Of a stretch of 64,000 nt of DNA, positions 1-9,311 are shown in pieces. The stretch comes from Caenispirillum bisanense (GTDB taxonomy: Bacteria; Pseudomonadota; Alphaproteobacteria; Rhodospirillales; Rhodospirillaceae), in NCBI RefSeq assembly GCF_900230255.1, contig NZ_OCNJ01000002.1, positions 186,001-250,000 of the forward strand, written 5' to 3'. The position numbers were made by a program, and so were the translations under genes. Within the stretch, counting starts at the first letter, position 1, and each line of letters begins with the position of its first letter. A model generated the notes under the pieces. That model made no database searches. It was given only the letters and a program-made list of their open reading frames with translations, and was not told the DNA's origin.

Positions 1-997
1 ACCGGTGGTGCTGGCGACCGGCGGCGTCGGCGCGCTCTATGCCGCCACCACCAACCCGCCGGAAGCCACCGCCGACGGCCTCGCCCTGGCGGCGCGGGCG
101 GGCGCGGCGCTGGCGGACCTGGAGATGGTGCAGTTCCACCCGACCGCCCTCGCGCTTCCCGCCGAAGGCCGCCTGCCGCTGCTGACGGAAGCCCTGCGCG
201 GCGCTGGCGCGGTGCTGCGCGACGCGGCGGGGCGGGCCTTCATGGCCGCCGAGCATCCGCTCGCCGACCTCGCGCCACGCGACGTGGTGGCGCGCGCCCT
301 CGGCACCCGCGCCGCCGCCGGCTTGCCGGTGTTCCTCGACCTGCGGCCGGCCCTGGCCAACCGGGGGGCGGAGGCCTTCCCGCAGGTTCTGGCGCTGCTC
401 GCCGAGGCCGGGTTCGATCCCTATGCGGCGCCCGTGCCGGTGACGCCCGCCGCCCACTACCACATGGGCGGCGTGGCGACCGACCTCGCCGGCCGCACCT
501 CGCTGCCCGGCCTGTGGGCCTGCGGCGAGGTCGCCTGCACCGGCGTCCACGGCGCCAACCGGCTGGCGTCCAACTCGCTGCTGGAGGCCCTGGTCTTCGC
601 CCGCCGGGTGGCGGAGGACGTGGACGCCGCGCCGGCCGACCCGCTCCCCGCACCAGCCGTCTTCCCCGTCGCCCCGCCCGAGACCGCCGCCGCCGTGCGC
701 CGCCTCATGAGCGCCCACATGGGCCTCGTGCGGTCGGGTCGCGACCTCGCCGCCGCCTGCGCCGCCCTCGCGGCCCTGCCGAGCGGTCGCGCCGCGCAGC
801 CCGGCCGGGCTGAGGCGGAAGCCGCCAACCTGCTGCTCGCCGCGCGCTTGATGACGGCCGCCGCGCTGCGTCGCGACGAAAGCCGCGGCGCCCACTGCCG
901 CACGGACGCCCCGGCGCCGGTGGAGGCATGGCGCCGCCGCCACGTCGTCACCCTGGCCGACCTGCTCGCCCCCGCCGCGGCCGAAGCCGCCGCCTGA
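1..997 (+). CDS. nadB: L-aspartate oxidase, C-terminal part (5' end outside window)
   Basis: About 331 codons of the C-terminal part of NadB, the flavoenzyme that oxidises L-aspartate to iminoaspartate in de novo NAD synthesis. The reading frame is already open at base 2 and its start lies to the left of the window. Visible family motifs are LATGGVGALY, the HMGGV segment before RTSLPGLWACGE, and TGVHGANRLASNSLLEA, which belongs to the FAD-binding fold shared with succinate dehydrogenase flavoproteins. The C-terminal helical domain ends at TGA 995-997. nadC follows 41 bp downstream on the same strand, as in many nad operons. Its last nine codons are duplicated downstream (see the repeat entry). 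Confidence 0.93.
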   Translation, partial: PVVLATGGVGALYAATTNPPEATADGLALAARAGAALADLEMVQFHPTALALPAEGRLPLLTEALRGAGAVLRDAAGRAFMAAEHPLADLAPRDVVARALGTRAAAGLPVFLDLRPALANRGAEAFPQVLALLAEAGFDPYAAPVPVTPAAHYHMGGVATDLAGRTSLPGLWACGEVACTGVHGANRLASNSLLEALVFARRVAEDVDAAPADPLPAPAVFPVAPPETAAAVRRLMSAHMGLVRSGRDLAAACAALAALPSGRAAQPGRAEAEAANLLLAARLMTAAALRRDESRGAHCRTDAPAPVEAWRRRHVVTLADLLAPAAAEAAA

Positions 998-1025
998 CAC
1001 CCCGCGGCCGAAGCCGCCGCCTGAC
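975..1025 (+). repeat. 27-bp-period tandem duplication of the nadB 3' end
   Basis: A 24-base segment at 975-998 is repeated exactly at 1002-1025, a period of 27 bp (nine codons). Each copy carries the codons for the last residues of NadB and its TGA stop. The second copy therefore lies downstream of the first stop, in the nadB-nadC gap, 13 bp before the nadC start. It looks like a slippage or unequal-exchange duplication that lengthened the intergenic spacer without changing NadB. Confidence 0.9.
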
Positions 1026-1038
1026 CTGCCGAGAGACC

Positions 1039-1893
1039 ATGACCCGCGCCCTCTACCCGTTCCAGCTCGACCCGCTGCTGCTCACCGCGCTGACCGAGGA
1101 TCTCGGCCAGGCCGGCGACCTGACCACCGACGCCACCGTCCGCCCCGAGGACCGCGCCCGCGGCCGCTTCCACTTCCGCCACGCCGGCCGCGTCGCCGGC
1201 ATGGCGGTGGTGCGGCGGACCTTCGCGCTGCTCGATGCGGCGGTGCAGGTGACGGTCCACCACGACGACGGCGCCGACGTGCCCGCCGGCACCTGCGTCG
1301 CCACGGCGGAAGGCCCGGCCCGCGCCGTGCTGACCGGCGAGCGGGTGGCGCTCAACCTGCTCGCCCGCCTGTCGGCCATCGCCACGACGACGGCCAGGGC
1401 GGTGGCGCTGGCGGCGCCGCACGGCTGCCGCATCGCCTGCACCCGCAAGACGACCCCCGGCCTGCGGGCGCTGGAGAAGCACGCTGTGCGCGTCGGCGGC
1501 GGCACCAACCACCGCTTCGGCCTGGATGACGGGGTGCTCATCAAGGACAACCACATCGTCGTCGCCGGCGGCGTCGGCGCGGCGCTCACCCGCGCCCGCG
1601 AGGCGCTCGGTCACATGGTGAAGATCGAGGTGGAGGTCGATACGCTCGACCAGCTGGACGAGGTGCTGGCGCTCGGGCTGGCCGACGCCGTGCTGCTCGA
1701 CAACATGGCGCCGGACACCCTGCGCGAGGCGGTGCGCCGCGTCGCCGGCCGCCTGACGACGGAAGCCAGCGGCGGCATCACCATGGCGAACCTGGAGGCG
1801 GTGGCGCAGACCGGGGTGGACCTGATCTCGCTCGGCTTCCTCACCCATTCCGTCCCGGCGCTCGACATCGGCCTGGATTTCGAGGTGGTGTGA
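1039..1893 (+). CDS. nadC: nicotinate-nucleotide pyrophosphorylase (carboxylating)
   Basis: Quinolinate phosphoribosyltransferase, 284 residues, the usual length. It converts quinolinate and PRPP to nicotinate mononucleotide, CO2 and PPi in the cytoplasm. The active-site stretch RKTTPGLRALEKHAVRVGGG, followed by NHRFGLDDGVLIKDNH, is strongly conserved in the family. The C-terminal TEASGGI and GVDLISLG segments form the phosphate-binding part of the barrel. The ATG at 1039 was chosen because MTRALYPFQLDPLL matches the normal N-terminus; the longer frame upstream would run through the duplicated nadB tail. Likely co-transcribed with nadB. Confidence 0.96.
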   Translation: MTRALYPFQLDPLLLTALTEDLGQAGDLTTDATVRPEDRARGRFHFRHAGRVAGMAVVRRTFALLDAAVQVTVHHDDGADVPAGTCVATAEGPARAVLTGERVALNLLARLSAIATTTARAVALAAPHGCRIACTRKTTPGLRALEKHAVRVGGGTNHRFGLDDGVLIKDNHIVVAGGVGAALTRAREALGHMVKIEVEVDTLDQLDEVLALGLADAVLLDNMAPDTLREAVRRVAGRLTTEASGGITMANLEAVAQTGVDLISLGFLTHSVPALDIGLDFEVV

Positions 1894-1900
1894 GGAGGTA

Positions 1901-3383
<1,483 letters not shown>

Positions 3384-3405
3384 GGCGGCGGCGCGGCGGC
3401 GCGCC

Positions 3406-3945
3406 TCAGCGGGCGCTGGCGAGCAGGCCGTCGGGCATGCAGCTCTTCGGCTCCACGGCCAGCAGGCCGACCTTTTCCGCCGAGTAGCTGTCGAGCTGGT
3501 TGGCCGAGACGCTCTCGCCCCGCATCTCGCTGTAGATGGACGCGGCGCGGGCGCAGAAGGCGTCGCGGTCGTCCAGGCTGAGGCGCGAGGCCTCGTTGGC
3601 GAGCAGGGTGACGTAGCGGTTCAGCTTGTCGGTGCCGCCCTTGCCGTAGGACCGGCCGAAGTAGCGGATCAGCGAGTCGCCGTGGCGCTGCAGGGTCGGG
3701 CGGTACTTGATGACGAAGGCGTTGTAGTCTTCGACGGTGCCGCAGCTCAGCGACGCCACCACCAGCCAGGTCTGCAGCGAGCGCACGTGCAGCGCCGCGG
3801 CTTCCGAGGTGTCGGCGCAGCCCTTGGTCTTGGCAGCGGTGGTCGAAGCGGCCAGCGTCGGCGAGGACACGGCGAAGGCGGCGGCCAGGGCGACGGCCGC
3901 GAGCCCGGCCCGGCGCAGCAGCGGACGGCGCGAAACGATCGTCAT
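3406..3945 (-). CDS. conserved exported protein of unknown function
   Basis: A 179-residue protein I do not recognise by function. The N-terminus SRRPLLRRAGLAAVALAAAF followed by a small-residue cleavage region looks like a twin-arginine or ordinary signal peptide, so export to the periplasm is likely. The mature part is mostly helical with four cysteines (near TKGCADT, LSCGT, FCARA and KSCMP) that could form disulphides. The start at 3945 sits at the signal peptide and has GGAG upstream on the minus strand. It converges on mmcB and shares no obvious pathway with its neighbours. Confidence 0.7.
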   Translation of the reverse strand: MTIVSRRPLLRRAGLAAVALAAAFAVSSPTLAASTTAAKTKGCADTSEAAALHVRSLQTWLVVASLSCGTVEDYNAFVIKYRPTLQRHGDSLIRYFGRSYGKGGTDKLNRYVTLLANEASRLSLDDRDAFCARAASIYSEMRGESVSANQLDSYSAEKVGLLAVEPKSCMPDGLLASAR

Positions 3946-4055
3946 GCGGAGACACTCCTCGGCGGCGGCGATTAGGGTCGAAAGGTCGGCAATGCGCCGA
4001 CTTCAGCCGCCGAAGCTAGCGAAAGCGGAAGAGGAAGCCTAGCGGAAAAGCAGGG

Positions 4056-4349
4056 TCAACGGCCGGCGATGCGATCCATCGCAGCCGCCAGGCGAACATC
4101 CCGTTCGGTCAACCCGTTTGCGTCGTGGGTGGACAGGGTTACGTCTACGCGGTTGTAGACGTTGGCCCACTCCGGATGGTGGTCCATGGCCTCGGCGACG
4201 AGCGCGACGCGGGCCATGAACCCGAAGGCCTCGTTGAAGTCGGCGAAGCGGAAGCTGCGCGCGATGGCGTCGCGCCCCTCCACCGGCGTCCAGGCGGGCA
4301 GGGCGGCCAGGGCCTCGGCGCGGGCGGCACCTTCCAGTTTCTCGATCAT
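4056..4349 (-). CDS. phhB: 4a-hydroxytetrahydrobiopterin dehydratase (PCD)
   Basis: Pterin-4a-carbinolamine dehydratase, 97 residues. It regenerates the pterin cofactor of aromatic amino acid hydroxylases. The active-site signature is complete: [20 protein letters not shown] contains the HH-P, W and D positions of the family. Two in-frame ATGs lie six bases apart. AAAGGGG abuts the first and is six bases from the second, so I placed the start at the second (MIEKLEG), which also matches the usual N-terminus. No phenylalanine hydroxylase gene is nearby, so its substrate pathway is not visible here. Confidence 0.92.
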   Translation of the reverse strand: MIEKLEGAARAEALAALPAWTPVEGRDAIARSFRFADFNEAFGFMARVALVAEAMDHHPEWANVYNRVDVTLSTHDANGLTERDVRLAAAMDRIAGR

Positions 4350-4492
4350 CGGCATCCCCTTTCACCAACGACGGTTGCAGCGGCGGGCGGTGCGGGTCAC
4401 AGTCGTCATGAGCCCGCCGGCGCCGCCGTCCGTTGCCATGCAGGTGGGCCCGCCCCGCCGCCGCATCAACCGTCGCGCAAGCCGAGCCCCCA

Positions 4493-4915
4493 ATGACCGC
4501 CTCTTCCGCCTCCCCCGACGCCCGCACCCTGACCGCCCCCTCCGCCGCCGACTTCGAGGCCATCGCCCGCGAGGTGCTGGCGGAACTGGCCGACACGCCC
4601 TTCGGGCCGGCCATCGCCGACCTGCTGGTGCGCGTCGACGACTTCTGCGACGAAGAGATCGAGCGCGAGATGGAGCTGGAGAGCCCCTTCGACCTGCTCG
4701 GCCTCTATTCCGGGGTGTCCATCGACCGCCAGAGCGTGCACGACGTGCGCACCGCGCCCGACATGGTGTTCCTCTACCGCCGTCCCATCCTAGACTACTG
4801 GTGCGAGAGCGGCGAAGACCTGCACCACGTGGTGCGCCACGTGCTGATCCACGAGATCGGCCATCACCTCGGCTTCTCCGACGACGACATGGAGGAAATC
4901 GAGGGCGCCGACTGA
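4493..4915 (+). CDS. zincin-like metallopeptidase family protein
   Basis: A 140-residue protein of the small bacterial zincin family (metallopeptidase family related to DUF1025). The motif HVLIHEIGHHLGFSDDDMEE holds the HExxH zinc site plus a following acidic residue. The preceding strand PDMVFLYRRPILDYW is typical of the family. The start at 4493 gives a normal-length protein; upstream codons in frame are arginine-rich and look non-coding. It is divergent from phhB. Substrate unknown. The gene is followed 61 bp later by the LonB-like protease, so a proteolysis theme is possible but unproven. Confidence 0.85.
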   Translation: MTASSASPDARTLTAPSAADFEAIAREVLAELADTPFGPAIADLLVRVDDFCDEEIEREMELESPFDLLGLYSGVSIDRQSVHDVRTAPDMVFLYRRPILDYWCESGEDLHHVVRHVLIHEIGHHLGFSDDDMEEIEGAD

Positions 4916-4976
4916 CGGCGCCGCGTTCCTCCCCTTTTCGTCCCGCCCCGCCGCGTTTCCCCTGCGAGGACCCTTC

Positions 4977-7412
4977 ATGCCGCTCGATCCGCTGCCCGCC
5001 GACCGCCTCCATACCCCCTGCCGCGAGGCGGATCTGCCCTTCGAGACGACGGCCGAGCTGCCCGACCAGGAAGACACCGTCGGCCAGGAGCGGGCGGTGG
5101 AGGCGGTACGCTTCGGCATCGGCATCCGCGCCGACGGCTACAACATCTTCGCCGCCGGGCCGCAGGGCACCGGCAAGTCGAGCCTGGTGCGCCAGTTCAT
5201 CGGCCGCGCCGCCGCCGCCCAGCCGCGCCCCGACGACTGGTGCTACGTCCACAACTTCGACGACCCGCAACGGCCGCGCGCCCTGCGCCTGCCTGCCGGG
5301 CGCGGGCGGGCCTTCCAGCGCGCCATGGAGCGTCTGGTGGAGGAACTCCAGGCCGCCATCCCCGCCGCCTTCGAGGCCGACGACTACCGCGCCCGCCGCC
5401 AGGCCATCGAGGACGAGTTCAAGGAACGCCAGGAACGCACCTTCGGCGAGGTCCAGACCAAGGCGCGCGCCCGCGGCGTCGCCCTGGTGCGGACGCCGGT
5501 CGCGCTGGCGCTGGCGCCCCTCAAGGACGGCGAGGTGTTGAGCCCCGACGAGTTCGAGAAACTGTCCGAGGACGAGCGCGCCGACCGCAAGCAGGCCATG
5601 GAGGAACTGCAGGAGGACCTGCAGACCCGCATGCGCGAGATCCCCAAGTGGGAAAAGGAACAACGCGAGCGCGTCCGCGAACTCGACCGCGACGTCACCG
5701 AATACGCCGTCGGCCACCTCATCGACGACCTGCGCGCCGACTACGAGGACTGCCCGGCGGTGCTGGCGCACCTGGATACGGTGCGCAAGAACCTGGTGGA
5801 GCGGGTCGACCAGTTCCTGCCGGAAAGCGAGGAACTGCGCCAACTGCCGCCGCAGATCCGCAAGCAGTTGGGCGGCAACCGCGAGGAGACGCACGAGCAG
5901 TACAAGGTGAACGTGGTCATCGGCCGCCACGAGAACGGCGGCGCCCCGGTGGTGGAGGAAGACCACCCGAGCCAGCCGAACCTCGTCGGCCGCATCGAGC
6001 ACCAGCAGCGCTACGGCGCCCTGGTGACCAACTTCACCCTCATCCGTCCCGGCGCCCTGCACCGCGCCAATGGCGGCTATCTGGTGCTGGACGCCCGCAA
6101 GCTGCTCATGCAGCCCTTCGCCTACGAGGACCTGAAGCGCGCCCTGCGCACCCGCGAAATCCGCATCGAGGCTCCGGGCGCCTCCTTCGGCATCTTCACC
6201 ACCACCTCGCTGGAGCCCGAGCCCATCCCGCTCGACGTCAAGGTCGTGCTCATCGGCGAGCCCATGGTCTACTACCTGCTCAGCCACCACGACCCCGAGT
6301 TCCGCGAGCTGTTCAAGGTGCAGGCGGACTTCGATTACCGCATGCACCGGCGCGACGACACGACGCTGGCGCTCGCCCGGCTGGTCGGCACCATGGCGCG
6401 GCGCGACGGGCTGCGGCCGCTCGACCGCTCGGCGGTGGCGCGGGTGATCGACCACGCCGCCCGCCTCGCCGACGACAGCGAGCGGTTGACGACGCACATG
6501 GGCTCGGTCGCCGATCTGGTGCGCGAGGCCGATTTCTGGGCCGGCGAGCGCGGCGCCGAGGTGGTCTCCCGCCGCGACGTGCAGCAGGCCATCGACGCCA
6601 AGACCTACCGCACCGACCGGGTGCGCGAGCACATCCAGGAGGAATTCGCCCGCGGCACCCTGATGGTCGACACCGACGGCGAGAAGGCCGGGCAGATCAA
6701 TGGCCTCGCCGTGCTGCAACTGGGCACCTTCGCCTTCGGCCGACCGAGCCGCATCACCTGCCGCGTGCGCATGGGGCGCGGCGAGCTGGTCGACATCGAG
6801 CGCGAGGTCGGCACCGGCGGCGAGCTGCACACCAAGGGGGTGCTCATCCTGTCGGGCTTCCTGGCCGCCCGCTTCGGCCAGGACGGGCCGCTCAGCGTCT
6901 CGGCGAGCCTGGTGTTCGAGCAGTCCTACGGCCTGATCGACGGCGACAGCGCCTCCTGCGCCGAACTGTACGCGCTGCTGTCGGCGCTGGCCGACGTGCC
7001 CATCCGGCAGGGCTTCGCCGTGACGGGTTCGGTCAACCAGTTCGGCGAGGTGCAGCCCATCGGCGGCGTGAACGAGAAGATCGAGGGCTTCTTCGACGTC
7101 TGCGCCGCCCGCGGCCTGACCGGCGACCAGGGCGTGCTGATCCCCGCCAGCAACGTGAAGAACCTCATGCTGCGCCCCGACGTGGTGGAGGCGGCCGCGG
7201 CCGGGCGCTTCCACATTCACGCCGTGTCCACCGTCGACGAGGGCATCGAGATCCTGACCGGCATCCCGGCCGGTGCGCCCGACGACGGCGCCGGCTGGCC
7301 CACCGGGTCCATCAACCGCCGCGTCGCCGCGCGCCTCGCCCAGTGGCGCCGCCGGGCGCTGGAGCTGTCGGCGGCCGGCAGCGGGCGCAACGGCAACGGC
7401 GGCCGCGGATGA
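4977..7412 (+). CDS. Lon-like ATP-dependent protease (LonB/YcbZ type)
   Basis: An 811-residue AAA+ serine protease of the Lon-like group lacking the LonA substrate-binding domain. The Walker A motif GPQGTGKS is at residues 61-68, a charged helical region fills about 110-300, and ANGGYLVLDARKLL provides the Walker B region. The C-terminal S16 protease domain carries the catalytic serine in GDSASCAEL (Ser658) and lysine in GGVNEKIEGFF (Lys701). No transmembrane anchor is evident, so it should be cytoplasmic. The stop overlaps the start of the universal stress protein gene (ATGA), implying translational coupling. Canonical lon is presumably elsewhere in the genome. Confidence 0.92.
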   Translation: MPLDPLPADRLHTPCREADLPFETTAELPDQEDTVGQERAVEAVRFGIGIRADGYNIFAAGPQGTGKSSLVRQFIGRAAAAQPRPDDWCYVHNFDDPQRPRALRLPAGRGRAFQRAMERLVEELQAAIPAAFEADDYRARRQAIEDEFKERQERTFGEVQTKARARGVALVRTPVALALAPLKDGEVLSPDEFEKLSEDERADRKQAMEELQEDLQTRMREIPKWEKEQRERVRELDRDVTEYAVGHLIDDLRADYEDCPAVLAHLDTVRKNLVERVDQFLPESEELRQLPPQIRKQLGGNREETHEQYKVNVVIGRHENGGAPVVEEDHPSQPNLVGRIEHQQRYGALVTNFTLIRPGALHRANGGYLVLDARKLLMQPFAYEDLKRALRTREIRIEAPGASFGIFTTTSLEPEPIPLDVKVVLIGEPMVYYLLSHHDPEFRELFKVQADFDYRMHRRDDTTLALARLVGTMARRDGLRPLDRSAVARVIDHAARLADDSERLTTHMGSVADLVREADFWAGERGAEVVSRRDVQQAIDAKTYRTDRVREHIQEEFARGTLMVDTDGEKAGQINGLAVLQLGTFAFGRPSRITCRVRMGRGELVDIEREVGTGGELHTKGVLILSGFLAARFGQDGPLSVSASLVFEQSYGLIDGDSASCAELYALLSALADVPIRQGFAVTGSVNQFGEVQPIGGVNEKIEGFFDVCAARGLTGDQGVLIPASNVKNLMLRPDVVEAAAAGRFHIHAVSTVDEGIEILTGIPAGAPDDGAGWPTGSINRRVAARLAQWRRRALELSAAGSGRNGNGGRG

Positions 7413-8335
7413 CGGGCGGGGCGGAGCGGGCGGAGGACGCCTGGGGCGCAATCGTGGTGGCGCTCGACGCCTCGCCGCTGTCGCTGGCCGGCCTGCGGCT
7501 GGCGGCGCGGCTGGCGCGGCACTTCGGGGCGCCGGTGAGCGCCGTCTGCGTCGAGGACGCCGACATCGCCCGCCTCGCGCGGCATCCGGGCGCCGTCGCC
7601 CTGTGCACCCTGACCGGCCGCGCCCGGCCGCTGGCCCTGACGCCGGAGGCCATCGCCGGTACTCTGGCCGGGCAGCGGCGGGCGGCGCAGGCGGCGGTGG
7701 ACGCCGTGCAGCGGGCGCTGGCCGACGAAGACCTCGGCACCGCGCCCGAGGGCGAAGCGGCGGCCTCCTTCGACCTGCCGCTGCACCGCCGCCAGGGGGC
7801 GGTGGCGCGCGAGATCGCCGCCGCCCTGGCCGAGACGGCCGGCGGCTGCGATCTGCTGGTGCTGGGCGCGGTCGGGCAGGCGCGGACGCGCTGGCAGCGC
7901 AGCCGTGGCGGGCCGCTGGGCTCGACGGCGCGGGCGCTGGTGGGCGAGGTGGCGCCGTCGGCGCCGCGGGTGCTGGTGCTGCGCCGGCCGCTGGACGAGC
8001 GGCCGCCGGTGTTCTGCGCCTGGGACGGCTCGGCCGGGGCGCTGCGGGCCTTCGACACCGCCTGCGCCCTGGCGGCCGCCGCCGACACCGGCGTCGCCGT
8101 CCTCGCCTTCGGCGACGGCCCGGCCGAGGAGCGCCGGCTGGGCGAGCGGGCGCGGTCGCGCGGCGTGCGCCTGCGGGTGCAGTCCCTGCCGCCGCCGACG
8201 CCCCCGCGGCTGGTGCGGGCGGCGGACTTTCCGCAGGCCGTATTGGTCCTTCCGGCCGAATTGGCCATGACTGTCGGCCTATCGACCCCCGACCTTATTG
8301 ACCGTTTGTCGTGCTCCGTTCTATTGGTCCGCTGA
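7409..8335 (+). CDS. universal stress protein, tandem UspA-like domains
   Basis: A 308-residue cytoplasmic protein with an N-terminal Usp domain (IVVALDASPLSLAGLRLAARL near residue 15, and CDLLVLGAVGQ near 150). A second, more diverged half begins near PPVFCAWDGSAGALRAFDTA (about residue 205). The classical G-2x-G-9x-G-S/T ATP-binding signature is only partly present (GAVGQ...GPLGSTARAL). The ATG at 7409 overlaps the stop of the Lon-like gene, so the two are almost certainly one transcript. Role inferred: stress tolerance alongside protein quality control. Low sequence conservation prevents a more exact call. Confidence 0.82.
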   Translation: MTGGAERAEDAWGAIVVALDASPLSLAGLRLAARLARHFGAPVSAVCVEDADIARLARHPGAVALCTLTGRARPLALTPEAIAGTLAGQRRAAQAAVDAVQRALADEDLGTAPEGEAAASFDLPLHRRQGAVAREIAAALAETAGGCDLLVLGAVGQARTRWQRSRGGPLGSTARALVGEVAPSAPRVLVLRRPLDERPPVFCAWDGSAGALRAFDTACALAAAADTGVAVLAFGDGPAEERRLGERARSRGVRLRVQSLPPPTPPRLVRAADFPQAVLVLPAELAMTVGLSTPDLIDRLSCSVLLVR

Positions 8336-8396
8336 TGCTGCGGCGGAGTGGTTTCCGCTGCGGTGCACAATCAAGAATTCGGAACGGGGAACGAGG

Positions 8397-8795
8397 ATGC
8401 CGCTCATCGAGTGGACGGACGACTGGCTCATCGGCCACACGGCCATCGACTTCGACCACCAGACGCTGGTGAACATCACCAACCAGCTCTACGACATGCG
8501 CCGCCAGCCCAAGGTGAGCAACGCGCAACTGTCGCAGTGCATGGACCAGCTGGTGCAGTACGTGGAGCGGCACTTCAAGCGCGAGGAAGACATCTTCTCG
8601 GCGACGCAGTACCCGCTGTCGGACGGCCACATGAAGATGCACCGCGAACTGGAGCGCGTCGCCCGCGAGATCGCCGACCTGTTCCGCCGCGAGCCGGACC
8701 TGCTCAACCTCAACGAGGTGATCGAGTTCCTGCGCCGCTGGCTCATCGACCACATCGCCAAGCACGACATGGGCTACAAGCCGTACCTGAAGTAG
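8397..8795 (+). CDS. bacteriohemerythrin
   Basis: A 132-residue single-domain hemerythrin, which binds O2 reversibly at a non-haem di-iron site. The ligand pattern is visible in order: WLIGHTAIDFDHQ, then ERHFKREED, then HMKMH, then LIDHIAKHDMGYKPYL, giving the expected His/Glu/Asp set. The start at 8397 (MPLIEWTDDW) follows GGGGAACGAGG and matches family N-termini; the 33 upstream in-frame codons have no family similarity. Likely role: oxygen storage, sensing or delivery in a microaerophilic cell. It stands alone between the usp gene and the marR palindrome. Confidence 0.93.
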   Translation: MPLIEWTDDWLIGHTAIDFDHQTLVNITNQLYDMRRQPKVSNAQLSQCMDQLVQYVERHFKREEDIFSATQYPLSDGHMKMHRELERVAREIADLFRREPDLLNLNEVIEFLRRWLIDHIAKHDMGYKPYLK

Positions 8796-8821
8796 TCGGT
8801 GCCGGGCAGGCGAATGGCCCT

Positions 8822-8856
8822 TGCGGAGATAGTAAGGCAATCTTACGTTCTCCGCA
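8822..8856. promoter_or_regulatory. 35-bp palindrome, probable MarR operator
   Basis: Nested inverted repeat: TGCGGAGA (8822-8829) pairs with TCTCCGCA (8849-8856), and GTAAG (8832-8836) pairs with CTTAC (8842-8846) around GCAAT. It ends two bases before the marR start codon, so a bound regulator would block initiation at this gene. Dyads of this type next to the gene of a MarR regulator are the usual autoregulatory operators. There is no T-run, so a terminator for the hemerythrin gene is less likely. Confidence 0.75.
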
Positions 8857-8858
8857 CC

Positions 8859-9311
8859 ATGAGCCTGTTCCGCCCCGACGCCTCCATCGGCTTCCTGACC
8901 ACCGACGTCTCCCGCCTCATCCGCCGCGCCTTCGAGCGCGAGCTGGCGGCGAGCGACCTGCCCCTCACCGTCGGGCAGGCGCGCACGCTCGCCTACGTGG
9001 TCGCCCACGCCGGGCGGCGGCAGTCGGCGCTGGCCGAGCGCATGGGCATCGAGCCCATGACGCTGGTGAACTTCCTCGACCAGCTCGAGCAGCTGGGCCT
9101 GGTGGAGCGCCGGCCGCACCCCTCCGACCGCCGCGCCAAGACGGTGCACACGACGCCCGCCGCCGAGCCCCTGCTGGCGGCGCTGGACGCCATCGCCGGG
9201 CGGGTGCGGGCGCGCGTCGTCGCCGGCCTGACGCCGCGTCGGGTCGACGCCCTGATCGACACCCTGGAACACATCCGCGACGGCCTGACCGGCGGCGAGG
9301 ACGCCTCGTGA
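8859..9311 (+). CDS. MarR-family transcriptional regulator
   Basis: A 150-residue winged-helix regulator. The N-terminal dimerisation helix (SIGFLTTDVSRLIRRAFERE) is followed by the DNA-binding part QSALAERMGIEPMTLVNFLD and the wing VERRPHPSDRRAKTVHTT, which includes the conserved D-x-R. The start at 8859 gives a typical N-terminus. The palindrome ending two bases upstream leaves no room for a Shine-Dalgarno sequence outside it, so the mRNA may be leaderless or the operator may double as the leader. The stop overlaps the GTG of the efflux gene (GTGA), so this is a regulator-pump operon, probably de-repressed by a toxic ligand. Confidence 0.92.
   Translation: MSLFRPDASIGFLTTDVSRLIRRAFERELAASDLPLTVGQARTLAYVVAHAGRRQSALAERMGIEPMTLVNFLDQLEQLGLVERRPHPSDRRAKTVHTTPAAEPLLAALDAIAGRVRARVVAGLTPRRVDALIDTLEHIRDGLTGGEDAS

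Noticed and set aside
4362-7451. Thousand-codon antisense frame over the Lon-like protease
   Set aside because: The opposite strand encodes a protein with intact Walker and Ser/Lys protease motifs; the antisense product is low-complexity.
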